53,003 nt of DNA from Hyphomonadaceae bacterium (GTDB taxonomy: Bacteria > Pseudomonadota > Alphaproteobacteria > Caulobacterales > Aquidulcibacteraceae). The stretch is taken from NCBI GenBank assembly GCA_016791425.1, contig JAEUMQ010000008.1, forward strand, positions 1-53,003, read 5' to 3'. This document shows positions 33,138 to 42,226 of the stretch, one piece after another; position 1 is the first letter of the stretch; each line of letters opens with the position of its first letter. The position numbers and the translations under genes are program-made. The notes beneath the pieces were generated by a model. That model was not told the origin of the DNA. It saw only the letters and a program-made list of their open reading frames with translations, and did not search any database.

Positions 33138-35462
33138 ATGGCGACTTTCTCGCGCACCCTTGAACAGACGCTCCGCCGGGCGCTCACGCTCGCCAACGAG
33201 CATCGCCACGAATACGTGACGCTGGAGCATCTGTTGCTGTCGCTGATCGACGATGACGATTCCGCCCAGGTCATGACGGCCTGCAAGGTCGATCTCGACA
33301 AGCTGAAGCAGAGCCTGGAGCAATATCTCGAGGAGGAGCTGGACAACCTCGTGGTCGATAGCCGCGAGCACGAGGAGGCGCGCCCCACCGCCGGCTTCCA
33401 GCGTGTCCTCCAGCGCGCGATGCTCCACGTCGATTCATCGGGGCAGCGCGAAGTGACGGGCGCCAACGTCCTCGTCGCGCTCTTCTCCGAGCGCGAGAGC
33501 CACGCCGCCTATTTCCTGCAAGAGCAGGACATGACCCGCTATGACGCGGTGAACTACATCTCGCACGGGCTCGCCAAGCGTCCGGGCCAGAGCCCGTCGC
33601 GCGCCCCGCGCGGCGCTCAGGAAGGCGAAGACGGCGAGCGCGTCGTGAAGCAGGGCAGCGAAGCTCTGCAGGCCTATTGCGTCAATCTGAACAAGAAGGC
33701 GAAGGAAGGCCGCATCGATCCGCTGATCGGGCGCGAGCCGGAAGTGCTGCGCGCCATCCAGATCCTCTGCCGCCGCCAGAAGAACAATCCGCTCCTCGTC
33801 GGCGATCCCGGCGTTGGCAAGACGGCCATCGCCGAAGGGCTGGCGCGCAAGATCATCGAGAAGCAGGTGCCTGAGGTTCTGGCCAACGCCACCATCTTCT
33901 CGCTCGACATGGGCGCGCTGCTCGCCGGCACGCGGTACCGCGGCGACTTCGAGGAGCGCCTGAAGAGCGTGATGAAGGAGTTGGACAACCACCCCAACGC
34001 CGTCCTCTTCATCGACGAGATCCACACCGTGATCGGCGCCGGCGCCACTTCGGGCGGCGCGATGGATGCCTCTAATCTGCTGAAGCCGGCCCTGCAGAAC
34101 GGCCAGCTCCGCTGCATGGGCTCCACCACCTACAAGGAATACCGCCAGCACTTCGAGAAGGACCGCGCCCTCGCGCGCCGGTTCCAGAAGATCGACGTCA
34201 ACGAGCCCTCGATCCCGGACGCCATCAAGATCCTGATGGGCCTGAGGTCGTACTTCGAGGAATATCACAAGGTGAAGTTCACCGACGAAGCGGTGAAGGC
34301 CGCGGTGGAGCTTTCCGCACGCCATATCGGCGATCGGAAGCTGCCGGATAAGGCCATCGACGTCATCGACGAGACCGGCGCCTCGATGATGCTGCTGAAG
34401 CCCGAGGAGCGCCGCGAGATCATTGGCGTGGAGGACGTGGAGGAGGTCGTCGCCCGCATGGCGCGCATCCCCCCGAAATCCGTCACCAAGAACGACGCCG
34501 AGATGCTGCTCTCGCTCGAGAATGATCTGAAGCGCGTCGTCTTCGGCCAGGACAAGGCGATCGAGAGCCTCGCCGCCGCCATCAAGATGGCGCGCGCCGG
34601 CCTGCGCGAGCCGCAGAAGCCGATCGGCTGCTACCTGTTCGCCGGCCCCACCGGCGTCGGCAAGACCGAGGTCGCCCGCTCGCTCGCCAACATCATGGGC
34701 ATCGAGCTCCTGCGCTTCGACATGTCCGAATACATGGAGCGCCACACCGTGAGCCGCCTTATCGGCGCGCCTCCCGGCTATGTCGGCTACGATCAGGGCG
34801 GCTTGCTCACCGATGGCGTCGATCAGCACCCTCATTCCGTGCTGCTGCTCGACGAGATCGAGAAGGCGCACCCGGACCTGTTCAACATCCTGCTGCAGGT
34901 CATGGATCATGGCGTGCTGACGGACGCCAACGGCAAGAAGGTCGATTTCCGCAACGTGATCCTGATCATGACCACGAACGCGGGCGCCTCGGACGCGGCG
35001 AAGAACGGCATCGGCTTTGGCGCCGGCAAGCGCGAGCATGAGAACGAGGAGGCGATCCGCCGCCTCTTCACGCCGGAATTCCGCAACCGCCTGGATGCGG
35101 TGATCGACTTCCAGGGCCTGCCCGCCGAGATCGTCCGCAACGTCGTGCAGAAATTCATCATCCAGCTCGAGGCGCAGCTCTCCGAGCGCAACGTCCAGAT
35201 CGAGATCACCGACAAGGCCGCCGATTGGCTTGCGACGCGCGGTTACGACGAGGCGTTCGGCGCACGGCCGCTGTCGCGTCTGATCCAGGAGAAGGTGAAG
35301 AAGCCGATGGCCGACGAGCTCCTGTTCGGCGCGCTGAAGCATGGCGGGCTGGTGCGGATCGATATCGATCCCGCCGATGCCGACCAGCTCAAGTTCGACT
35401 ACTTCCCCGAACAGCCCCCGGCCAATCCGCCGCAAGCGCGCCACCCTGCCGCGGCGTCCTAA
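33138..35462 (+). CDS. clpA: ATP-dependent Clp protease ATP-binding subunit ClpA
   Basis: 774 residues with two AAA+ modules. Clp_N repeats occupy about 1-140 ([20 protein letters not shown]). The first Walker A is GDPGVGKT (222-229) and the second GPTGVGKT (503-510); the first module has the arginine-finger region [11 protein letters not shown], and sensor blocks are in family order. It unfolds substrates for ClpP with ClpS as adaptor. A long antisense open frame overlaps it, but that is an expected codon-bias artefact. The C-terminus ends in a Pro/Ala-rich tail. Confidence 0.97.
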   Translation: MATFSRTLEQTLRRALTLANEHRHEYVTLEHLLLSLIDDDDSAQVMTACKVDLDKLKQSLEQYLEEELDNLVVDSREHEEARPTAGFQRVLQRAMLHVDSSGQREVTGANVLVALFSERESHAAYFLQEQDMTRYDAVNYISHGLAKRPGQSPSRAPRGAQEGEDGERVVKQGSEALQAYCVNLNKKAKEGRIDPLIGREPEVLRAIQILCRRQKNNPLLVGDPGVGKTAIAEGLARKIIEKQVPEVLANATIFSLDMGALLAGTRYRGDFEERLKSVMKELDNHPNAVLFIDEIHTVIGAGATSGGAMDASNLLKPALQNGQLRCMGSTTYKEYRQHFEKDRALARRFQKIDVNEPSIPDAIKILMGLRSYFEEYHKVKFTDEAVKAAVELSARHIGDRKLPDKAIDVIDETGASMMLLKPEERREIIGVEDVEEVVARMARIPPKSVTKNDAEMLLSLENDLKRVVFGQDKAIESLAAAIKMARAGLREPQKPIGCYLFAGPTGVGKTEVARSLANIMGIELLRFDMSEYMERHTVSRLIGAPPGYVGYDQGGLLTDGVDQHPHSVLLLDEIEKAHPDLFNILLQVMDHGVLTDANGKKVDFRNVILIMTTNAGASDAAKNGIGFGAGKREHENEEAIRRLFTPEFRNRLDAVIDFQGLPAEIVRNVVQKFIIQLEAQLSERNVQIEITDKAADWLATRGYDEAFGARPLSRLIQEKVKKPMADELLFGALKHGGLVRIDIDPADADQLKFDYFPEQPPANPPQARHPAAAS

Positions 35463-35645
35463 GACAGCGTCGCCAGAAGGAGCGCTTTCCCCCCCCGTTC
35501 ACGGGTGTCGCGCGCTTGCGCGCGACGGAGGGGGCGCACTCTCCGCAACTCTGATCGTTGGCTCCTCCTGGAGAAGAGGGGGCGGGCGCAGCGTCGCGCT
35601 CGACAATGAGCCGCTCTTGGTGGAGATAATCCGAATGCGGAGGAT

Positions 35646-35687
35646 CACCCCACCCCATGCCCCCCCCCCCTCAAGGGGAAAGGGGGC
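35646..35687 (+). repeat. Intergenic C/G-rich repeat copy 3
   Basis: CACCCCACCCC, then a run of C, then CTCAAGGGGAAAGGGGG. The same order recurs at 52901-52939. It lies between clpA and the secreted cupin gene and supplies G-rich sequence near that gene's start. Confidence 0.6.
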
Positions 35688-35692
35688 GCTTC

Positions 35693-36133
35693 ATGCAGCA
35701 GCGCCTCGCTATTGCGACGCTCGCGCTCATCGCCTCAACCACATCCGCGTTCGCGCAATTCGCCGATCCGCTGCCGTCCGCGCTCTGCGCCGGCTGGCGC
35801 GGCGAGCGCGTCTGTGAACTCCTGAACGAGGACGCGCAGGTGCGTATCCTCCGCTGCACGTTCCCGCCCGGGATTGGCCACGAGCCGCACTATCACCCGC
35901 CGCATTTCGGCATCGTGCTCGAAGGCGAGAGCGTCATGCGCACCACGACGGCCGATCGCGTGCGCGACTTCCACATGCGTCCCGGCGCTTCCTTCTCGAA
36001 CGACACGGAAGTCCGCCATGCGGCGCTCAACATCGGCAAGCGAACGATGGTCTATCTCATCGTCGAGAAGAAATACGCCGACGCGCGGCCCGCCAGCGCT
36101 GTCGCTCCCGGTTTATGCGCGGGCTCCCCATAA
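35693..36133 (+). CDS. Secreted cupin-domain protein
   Basis: 146 residues from ATG 35693, which begins a signal peptide (MQQRLAIATLALIASTTSAF). The mature cupin core has VRILRCTFPPGIGHEPHYHP, PHFGIVLEGESVMRTT and DFHMRPGASFSNDTEVRHAA, with the histidine/glutamate pattern of metal-binding cupins. No substrate can be assigned. A second, intracellular cupin gene lies convergent at 36199-36681, separated by a perfect palindrome. Confidence 0.82.
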   Translation: MQQRLAIATLALIASTTSAFAQFADPLPSALCAGWRGERVCELLNEDAQVRILRCTFPPGIGHEPHYHPPHFGIVLEGESVMRTTTADRVRDFHMRPGASFSNDTEVRHAALNIGKRTMVYLIVEKKYADARPASAVAPGLCAGSP

Positions 36134-36138
36134 AGGGC

Positions 36139-36176
36139 GGCGCCCCTTCTCCCCCGCGCGGGGGAGAAGGGGCGCC
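36139..36176. terminator. Perfect 38-bp palindrome between convergent cupin genes
   Basis: Two 19-base arms (GGCGCCCCTTCTCCCCCGC and its complement) meet with no spacer. As RNA it would form a very stable hairpin, a likely bidirectional terminator. Its CCCCTTCTCCCCC arms resemble the other C/G-rich intergenic repeats. Confidence 0.75.
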
Positions 36177-36198
36177 TAAGATGGAGCGATGAGTGGGA

Positions 36199-36681
36199 TC
36201 AGTCGAAATAGATCCCGTTCTTGCCGCCGAGCTCGAACGCGACCTCCGGCACGATCTCATCGCCGAGCGTGCGATCCAGCTCCTTGAAGAAATGATGCGC
36301 CTCGACGCCGGGCGAGATCACGATGAGCGCACGCGCATCGACATCGCCGTCGTTGCGGAAGGCGTGATGTCCGCCGTTCGGCAGGAAGACGAAATCGCCC
36401 GGTCGCCCTTTCAGAGATCCGCCCGGATGCGAGAAGGTGATCTCGCCTTCGAGCACATAGAAGAACTCGCAATCGTTCGCGTGCGTGTGCATCGGGGGCC
36501 CCATGCCCGGCGGAATGACGATCTCGATCGCACTGAACGCGCCGCCCGTTTGCTCGGGGCTGACCTTGTTGATGTGCGTTGATCCCAGAACGCGCACGCG
36601 CTCGCCCATGCCCTTCGGCACGAAGATCGGGTCCTTGTTCGATTGCGGGGGCGCGATGCGGTCGATGGTTTGCGTTTGCAT
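36199..36681 (-). CDS. Cupin domain protein
   Basis: 160 residues with a single cupin barrel: FSAIEIVIPPGMGPPMHTHA, NDCEFFYVLEGEITFSHPGG and GRPGDFVFLPNGGHHAFRND. The paired histidines and glutamate form a typical metal site. There is no signal peptide. It is divergent from the LysR gene across 200 bp, the usual layout for a regulator and its target. The chemistry (dioxygenase, isomerase or ligand binding) is unresolved. Confidence 0.88.
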   Translation of the reverse strand: MQTQTIDRIAPPQSNKDPIFVPKGMGERVRVLGSTHINKVSPEQTGGAFSAIEIVIPPGMGPPMHTHANDCEFFYVLEGEITFSHPGGSLKGRPGDFVFLPNGGHHAFRNDGDVDARALIVISPGVEAHHFFKELDRTLGDEIVPEVAFELGGKNGIYFD

Positions 36682-36845
36682 GACGTAGTTTTCCCGTTCG
36701 CTGCGAAGGGGCTCGCAACGTGCCCAGATGGCTCTCTGGAGGACGTTTCCTTCGGTGATTGGCCGGCGCGGAACTGCGCCGGCGATGGCCCAGACTAGTA
36801 CCGACGCTTCCCGGGTCCCTCAATCCGCGCGCTTGCTTACCGATT

Positions 36846-36859
36846 CTGCGTTTTTGCAG
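36846..36859. promoter_or_regulatory. Possible LysR operator (CTGC-N6-GCAG)
   Basis: The inverted repeat CTGC-GTTTTT-GCAG lies 23 bases before the LysR start, in the divergent promoter region with the cupin gene. LysR proteins often bind T-N11-A dyads; the surrounding bases (TTCTGC...GCAGTA) give a similar dyad. Unproven. Confidence 0.35.
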
Positions 36860-36882
36860 TATGCTGGGAGAAGGAGGAGGGC

Positions 36883-37779
36883 ATGGACTGGGACGATCTC
36901 CGCTTCGTCCTCGCGGTGGCGCGGTCGGGTTCGGCGCTTGCCGCCGCGCGCGATCTCGGCGTCAACCAGACGACCGTGATCCGCCGCGTCGCCCAGTTGG
37001 AGGAGGCGCTGGGCTCGGACCTCTTCGAACGGCTCCAGAAGGGCTATGCGCCAACGCCGCTCGGCCAATGCGTGGCGAAGACCGCTGAGCGCATCGAGGC
37101 CGAGGTGGCGGCGCTGGAGAGCGCCATCGCCGCGGCCCAGCGCAATCTGACCGGCGCCGTGCGCCTCACCACCAGCGAGATGCTCGCCAACCGCCTCGTC
37201 GTCCCGTGCCTGCCGGCCTTCCGCAAGCTTCATCCGGGGGTCCGCATCGAGCTCATGGCCCAGGACCGCCGGCTCGACATTGCCCGCGGCGAGGCCGACA
37301 TCGCGCTCCGCGCGGGCTATTCCCCCGAAGGCGCCGGCATCGTTGCGCGCAAGATGCCGCTGACGACTTGGTCCGTGTACTGCTCGAAGGACTACGCGGC
37401 CGAGAACGGCATGCCGCGCACGCGCGCGGAGATCGCCGACCATGCCGTCGTCGGCATGGAAGGACCGATGGCGCTTCTGCCGGGACCGCGCTGGATCGAC
37501 ACGGCCGCCCCCAACGCCGATGTCCGCGTGCGCTCCAACAGCCTCACCAATCTCGTGCTCAATCTGCGGGCAGGGCTCGGCGTGGCGACGCTGCCGTGCT
37601 TCGTCGCCGACGCCGAGCCGGACCTCGTCCGCTGCATGCCGGCGCCGCCGGAACTCGACGCGGAGATATGGCTCATCGTCAATGAGGAGCTGAAGTCCGC
37701 GTCGCACATCCGTGCGTTCGCGGACTTCCTCGCTCAACACATCAACGGCATGCGCGCCGAGCTCGGCGCCGGCCGCTGA
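36883..37779 (+). CDS. LysR-family transcriptional regulator
   Basis: 298 residues. The winged-helix N-terminus is MDWDDLRFVLAVARSGSALA, ARDLGVNQTTVIRRVAQLEE and LFERLQKGYAPTPLG. The effector-binding domain (about 90-298) has the two-lobe substrate-binding fold with GLGVATLPCFVAD. It probably controls the divergent cupin gene at 36199-36681, though this is inferred from position alone. Stop codons of this gene and the PcfJ-like gene abut convergently. Confidence 0.93.
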   Translation: MDWDDLRFVLAVARSGSALAAARDLGVNQTTVIRRVAQLEEALGSDLFERLQKGYAPTPLGQCVAKTAERIEAEVAALESAIAAAQRNLTGAVRLTTSEMLANRLVVPCLPAFRKLHPGVRIELMAQDRRLDIARGEADIALRAGYSPEGAGIVARKMPLTTWSVYCSKDYAAENGMPRTRAEIADHAVVGMEGPMALLPGPRWIDTAAPNADVRVRSNSLTNLVLNLRAGLGVATLPCFVADAEPDLVRCMPAPPELDAEIWLIVNEELKSASHIRAFADFLAQHINGMRAELGAGR

Positions 37780-38955
37780 TTAGAGGCTCCACAGCACATG
37801 CACATCCGGCGCGAGCGGCAGCCAGTCCGGGATCCGCCGCTTCGCCAGCCAATAGCGCCGCCAGAGCCGCGTCCACAGCATCCGGCACGGCGGCGCATAC
37901 GCATGCGCGCTCGGCCCCTCCGGCGGCTCCTGCGTGCGCAGGAGATTCGTCACGGTGCGCCAGAGCTCGCGCGGCGCCTCCGCGTTCAGCGGGCCGCGCA
38001 GATCGTGCACGTCGAGGAACGGGGAGGGATAACGCCGTCCGACCATGAGCGTGGCGATGTGCTCCCCGTCTTCGCAGACGGCGAACACCTGCGCGCTTCC
38101 CGTCGCCGCCGCCCCGCTGAAGGTGCGCACGCAATGCTTCATCTCGCGCGCCTCGTCGATCAGCTCCTGCGCGGTCGAAACCGGCAGGAACTCGTAACGG
38201 CCGACCGGCCCCGCCGGCAGCCATGGCGCCTGCGCAGCGTGCGCGACGCTGAAGTCGAGGTGCACGACGACGTTCTCGCGCCACTCGCGCGCCGCGATAA
38301 GCGCGGCATTCATCTCCATCTCAAGCGAGAAGCGCCCCTCCATGAGATCCGGCATTTCCCCGTGCAGCGAAAGCCACGCCCACAGCGAGACAAGCCGGAG
38401 CTCGTCGCGCGCCCCGTTCCGCCGCGGCCGCGGCAGCTTCACGAGCGGCTTCTTCGCCGCTTCGCGCGCCACCCAGAGCGCCACCGCCTCGTCCGCGTAC
38501 GCGTAAGCGCGTCCCACCGCGTCAAGCCAGTCCGGCACAAGCTTCGCGCGCGGCACATGGTTGGCGATGCGGTGCGCGAACCAGGCGCTGTCCGGCAATG
38601 CCGGCAGGGCCAGGGGAATGGCCTCCGGCTTGAGGGTGCGCAGCCACAGCGGCACGCCCGCCATTTGGGCGAGCGACTTTAGGGGCGCGCCGGCCACGAC
38701 GCGCGCAAGCACGCTCTCGGCCTCCACGCCGCGGCGCGGAAGCGCGAGCGTCCCGAGCAGCGCCGGGAAGCTGACTGCGAGGTCGCCGATGCGCGGGTGA
38801 CGGCGCGCGAGCGCGCGCACCCGCGTCTGCAGCGGTTCGCGGAAACGGGCGATGCGGCGCTCGACGAGGCGATCGCGCGCGATGACGCGCGCGACGTCGC
38901 GCCCAACGTCGCTTGGATCAACGTCGCGGGTTGCGACGTCGTAAGCGAGAGTCAT
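37780..38955 (-). CDS. PcfJ-like domain protein
   Basis: 391 residues. The C-terminal third has STAQELIDEAREMKHCVRTF, then GSAQVFAVCEDGEHIATLMV and later PCRMLWTRLWRRYWLAKRRI. The block resembles the PcfJ-like module found on plasmid and phage-linked genes, with the conserved M-x-H-C motif. The N-terminal two thirds are helical, without known domains. It is not signal-bearing. Chromosomal PcfJ-like genes in Caulobacterales are conserved and of unknown function. The start at 38955 gives the M-T-L-A-Y N-terminus with no strong ribosome-binding site. Confidence 0.7.
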   Translation of the reverse strand: MTLAYDVATRDVDPSDVGRDVARVIARDRLVERRIARFREPLQTRVRALARRHPRIGDLAVSFPALLGTLALPRRGVEAESVLARVVAGAPLKSLAQMAGVPLWLRTLKPEAIPLALPALPDSAWFAHRIANHVPRAKLVPDWLDAVGRAYAYADEAVALWVAREAAKKPLVKLPRPRRNGARDELRLVSLWAWLSLHGEMPDLMEGRFSLEMEMNAALIAAREWRENVVVHLDFSVAHAAQAPWLPAGPVGRYEFLPVSTAQELIDEAREMKHCVRTFSGAAATGSAQVFAVCEDGEHIATLMVGRRYPSPFLDVHDLRGPLNAEAPRELWRTVTNLLRTQEPPEGPSAHAYAPPCRMLWTRLWRRYWLAKRRIPDWLPLAPDVHVLWSL

Positions 38956-39019
38956 GACGACATCCGTCCCTGGCAGGCGAACGCCGGCCGACGAAAAGCG
39001 TTTCAGATCATGTGTGAAT

Positions 39020-39039
39020 GGCCGCGAGCGAACGCGGCC
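39020..39039 (-). repeat. Hairpin in the gap between PcfJ-like and HIT genes
   Basis: GGCCGCG-AGCGAA-CGCGGCC, a 7-bp perfect GC stem. The 253-bp gap contains no convincing gene; a plus-strand frame of about 53 codons there lacks any support. The hairpin may terminate the HIT-gene transcript on the minus strand. Confidence 0.45.
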
Positions 39040-39208
39040 GGCGCATCAGGTTCGATGCGAGCTCCAGAGGAGGCGACTACATTTCATCATGCCGCCTCCT
39101 TTCTTGGGCTGGGCGAGGGCAGGTGCGTACACGAAACCTGCGCGCCGATCAATCCGCGTTGCAGAGGATAGGCATCGTTCGAGCTGGCTGTGTTGCGCGC
39201 GTCACAGC

Positions 39209-39643
39209 TCACATCGCCGCAGCGATCGCGCGCGCGATGTCCTGCAGCTCCGCGTCGTCGGCGCGGCGCGCATGGCCGTGGCCGGCAAGCGCCACGCTGT
39301 CCCAGCGCGGGATGATGTGGAAGTGCAGATGGAAGACGGTCTGCCCCGCCGGCGCGCCGTTGAACTGCAGGATCTGGAAGCCGTCCGGTTCGAGCGCGGC
39401 CGTGACGGCGCGCGCGACGCGCTGCACGCGCTCCAGATAGGGCCCGAACATCTCGGCCGGAAAGTCGAGCAGGTTGCGCGCCTGCGCGCCTTTCGGAATC
39501 ACCAGCGTGTGTCCGCGGCCTTGCGGGAAGATGTCCATGAACGCCAGCGCGACCTCGTCCTCGAACGCCTTGATGCACGGCAGCTCGCCGCGCAGAATTT
39601 TCGCGAAGATGTTGGCGTCGTCGTAGGTTCCGGTGAGGCTCAT
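39209..39643 (-). CDS. HIT (histidine triad) family hydrolase
   Basis: 144 residues of the HINT branch: YDDANIFAKILRGELPCIKA, LAFMDIFPQGRGHTLVIPKG and the catalytic triad HLHFHIIPR. It hydrolyses nucleoside phosphoramidates or adenylates in general; the biological substrate is not inferable. The start is ATG 39643. The upstream PcfJ gene and the downstream coiled-coil gene are independent. Confidence 0.96.
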   Translation of the reverse strand: MSLTGTYDDANIFAKILRGELPCIKAFEDEVALAFMDIFPQGRGHTLVIPKGAQARNLLDFPAEMFGPYLERVQRVARAVTAALEPDGFQILQFNGAPAGQTVFHLHFHIIPRWDSVALAGHGHARRADDAELQDIARAIAAAM

Positions 39644-39812
39644 AAGGCGTCCTTTGCGTCGCCCTTAGCACGCGCGCCGGCCCGCGCCTACTCCGCCGGC
39701 TGCGCTGCTGGACGGCCTTGGCGCGCCCCGGGAGCCGCCGGGCGCCAAACTGAAACGCCTGCTGCGCCGCGCCCGGAAATGGGGTTAAGCTGAGCGATCG
39801 AAGGAGGCGACG

Positions 39813-40247
39813 ATGAAGCGCGCAGCGATCCTGGCGTGTCTCTTCTTGGCGATTGCAGGAACAGCTCACGGCGCGCCTCTCGCGAGCGCGGCGGAAACGG
39901 ACGCCGCGCGCCGCGACGCCGAGGCGAAGGCTGCGCGCTACGAGGCCGCGCGCGAACTGGCCGAGAGCGAGGATCTGCTCGGGGGCGATGCAGCCCCCGA
40001 CGCCATCCGCGACCTGGCCGTCCGGCGCGAGGCGCTGCGCACAACGCTCAAGGAGCTCTCCCGCCTCATCGATCCCGACAGTCCGACGATGCGCAGCCTG
40101 CTTGCGCAGGCCGATCAGCTCGAAGTGCTGTTGCGCGCCGAGCTCGCGCGCCTTCTCGCAAGGTTGCGCGCGGAAATGGAGGCCGCTCAGGCCCACGTCG
40201 CCGCGCTGGAGCAGGACCTGCAATCCCAGCCGCCGCCGCAGGAATGA
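39813..40247 (+). CDS. Secreted coiled-coil protein, uncharacterised
   Basis: 144 residues with a signal peptide (MKRAAILACLFLAIAGTAHG). The mature part is an almost continuous charged helix (AARRDAEAKAARYEAARELA, EVLLRAELARLLARLRAEME, AAQAHVAALEQDLQ) with heptad character, so dimeric coiled coil is likely. No enzymatic motif is seen. AGGAGGCG precedes the ATG. Convergent with the GNAT gene. Confidence 0.75.
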   Translation: MKRAAILACLFLAIAGTAHGAPLASAAETDAARRDAEAKAARYEAARELAESEDLLGGDAAPDAIRDLAVRREALRTTLKELSRLIDPDSPTMRSLLAQADQLEVLLRAELARLLARLRAEMEAAQAHVAALEQDLQSQPPPQE

Positions 40248-40262
40248 CGCGCGCGGGCGCGA

Positions 40263-41420
40263 TCAGCACTCGAGCTTCTTGAACGGGGTGTGCTCCCCGA
40301 GCGCTTCGATCTCGTCCACGATCGCGGGCGATTCCGCGCGCAGATAGTGCGCGATCGCGTCCCGCAGCCCCGGATGCGCGATCCAGTGCGCGGAATACGT
40401 CGCCGCCGGTTCGTATCCGCGCGCCAGCTTGTGCTCGCCCTGCGCGCCGGCTTCCACGCGCGCGAGCCTGAGCTCGATCGCCATCTCGATCGCCTGATAA
40501 TAGCAGAGCTCGAAATGCAGGAAGGGGACGTCGTGCTTGCGGCCCCAATAGCGCCCGTAAAGCGTGTCCGACCCAAGCAGGTTGAGCGCCGAGGCGATCG
40601 GCTTGCCCTCGCAATCAGCGACGAAGAGCACGACGCGTTCGCTCATCCTCTCGCCGACCAGCTGGAAGAAGTCGCGGTTGAGATAGGGCCGGCCCCATTT
40701 GCGTCCGCCGGTATCCATGTAGCAGGCGAAGAAGAAGTCCCAGTCCCTCGCCTTGATGTCGTCGCCGACGAGGCGGCGAATGCGCAATCCTTCCTGCGCC
40801 CGCGCCCGTTCCTTGCGCAAGTTCTTCCGCTTCTGCGAGGAGAGCGCCGCCAGGAACGCATCGAAATCGGCATAGCCCGCGTTGAGCCAGTGGAATTGCA
40901 CGCCCGTGCGCTTGAGGAAACCGAACCGCTCGATCTCGCTCCGCTCGCGGTCTTCGCAGAAGGTGAGATGCACGGACGATGCGCGCGTCTGCCGCGCCAG
41001 CGCGATCATGCCGTGCGCCAGCTCCTCCCGCACGCGCGCGTCGGCGGCCAGCAGCCGGCGCCCGGGAACGGGCGTGAACGGAACCGCGCATTGCAGTTTC
41101 GGATAGTACCGCCCGCCCGCGCGCTGCAGCGCATCCGCCCACGCATGATCGAACACGTACTCGCCCTGCGAATGCGCCTTCAGATAGAGCGGGGCGGCGC
41201 CGACGAGCACGCCCTTGGCGTCGCGCGCCGTGAGGTGCGCCGGGGTCCAGCCCTGCTGTGCCGATGCGCAGCCGGACGCCTCGAGCGCTTCGAGGAATTC
41301 CCAGGCGAGGAACGGGTTGAACGCCTCGCCCGGCGGATTGGCGACCGCGTTCCACGCAGTCATGTCGATGGCCGAGAGCCCCTCCGCGGCCTCGATGCGA
41401 AGTGCGTCGGAGCCATCCAT
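40263..41420 (-). CDS. GNAT/FemAB-like acyltransferase (COG3146 family)
   Basis: 385 residues. The N-terminal region (NPFLAWEFLEALEASGC, HLTARDAKGVLVGAAPLYLK) and the later DFFFACYMDTGGRKWGRPYL, NRDFFQLVGERMSERVVLFV and FLHFELCYYQAIEMAI are the COG3146/DUF482 pattern. The final EAGAQGEHKLARGYEPAATY carries a GNAT-like acyl-CoA-binding geometry. It is annotated in related genomes as a GNAT-family transferase, substrate unknown. The start at 41420 shares its first base with the GDPD stop (TGATG). Confidence 0.85.
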   Translation of the reverse strand: MDGSDALRIEAAEGLSAIDMTAWNAVANPPGEAFNPFLAWEFLEALEASGCASAQQGWTPAHLTARDAKGVLVGAAPLYLKAHSQGEYVFDHAWADALQRAGGRYYPKLQCAVPFTPVPGRRLLAADARVREELAHGMIALARQTRASSVHLTFCEDRERSEIERFGFLKRTGVQFHWLNAGYADFDAFLAALSSQKRKNLRKERARAQEGLRIRRLVGDDIKARDWDFFFACYMDTGGRKWGRPYLNRDFFQLVGERMSERVVLFVADCEGKPIASALNLLGSDTLYGRYWGRKHDVPFLHFELCYYQAIEMAIELRLARVEAGAQGEHKLARGYEPAATYSAHWIAHPGLRDAIAHYLRAESPAIVDEIEALGEHTPFKKLEC

Positions 41421-42226
41421 CAGACCAGCGCCAATTGCTCTTCCTGGCCGCGCACGAGGCCCGGCTCCAGCGCCTCGAAGATGACGCCGTCCGCATGCAG
41501 GCGCGCGCGCTCGAGTTGCGCCTTCGTGCGCACGGTCCACGCCAGCAGCGGCGTCCGCATGGCCTCCGCGGCGGGACGCCCGAAATGCTTGAGCGCGCCC
41601 GTCTCGCACGCGAGGAAGTCCGGCTCCGGCCCGAACGATGCGCCGTTGGCGGCCACGAACGCGCGCACCGCCGCGCGCCTGGACCACGGGAAGAGGGGCG
41701 CGCGCCGCCATGCCTCGCAGAGGAGCCCGCGCGGCGTCTCCGGCGACAGCCGCGACATCTCCGTCAGCGTCGCGGGATTGAAGCTCATCACCGCAGCCGG
41801 CCCCTTGTGCTCTTCGAGGATCGCGGTGACGCGCCGCTCAAGGGGACCTTCCACGCCGGCATTGACCTTGAGCTCCACCAGCGTCGGCGTGTCCTTCAGG
41901 AGCGCGAGCGCATCGGTGAGCAGGGGGATGCGCTCGCGCGATCCGATGAGCTCGAACTCGGCAAGCTCCGCGGCGGTGCGCGAGCTCGTCGCCCCGCGCT
42001 GCCGCGTCATGCGCTCGAGCGTGGAATCGTGGAAGACGACCGCATCGCCATCGGCGGAGATGCGCACGTCGAGCTCCACCCCGAGCCCGATCCGCGCCGC
42101 CGCCGCGAACGCGGCAAGGCTGTTCTCCGGGACAAGCCCCGCGGTCCAGAGCCCGCGATGAGCGTATGGCTGTTCGACGATCCAGCTTGCGCGCCTCTGC
42201 GAGGCGGCATGCACGGCCACATGCAT
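41420..42226 (-). CDS. Glycerophosphodiester phosphodiesterase family protein
   Basis: 268 residues from ATG 42226. The TIM-barrel markers are YAHRGLW, PENSLAAFAAAARIGLGVEL, DVRISADGDAVVFHDSTLER and LVELKVNAGVEGPLE, containing the catalytic HRG, E-N and E-x-D-V motifs and a metal-binding pattern. It hydrolyses glycerophosphodiesters to glycerol-3-phosphate and an alcohol. No signal peptide is seen. Overlaps ridA upstream and the GNAT gene downstream by one base each, so the three form a coupled operon. Confidence 0.95.
   Translation of the reverse strand: MHVAVHAASQRRASWIVEQPYAHRGLWTAGLVPENSLAAFAAAARIGLGVELDVRISADGDAVVFHDSTLERMTRQRGATSSRTAAELAEFELIGSRERIPLLTDALALLKDTPTLVELKVNAGVEGPLERRVTAILEEHKGPAAVMSFNPATLTEMSRLSPETPRGLLCEAWRRAPLFPWSRRAAVRAFVAANGASFGPEPDFLACETGALKHFGRPAAEAMRTPLLAWTVRTKAQLERARLHADGVIFEALEPGLVRGQEEQLALV

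Noticed and set aside
33435-35444. 669-codon open frame antisense to clpA
   Set aside because: It runs antisense to a certain gene and its composition (Leu/Val/Asp/His/Arg-rich with no motif) is what GC-rich codon bias produces in the opposite frame.
39010-39171. 53-codon plus-strand frame between the PcfJ and HIT genes
   Set aside because: No ribosome-binding site, and the composition is not distinguishable from random open frame in GC-rich sequence.
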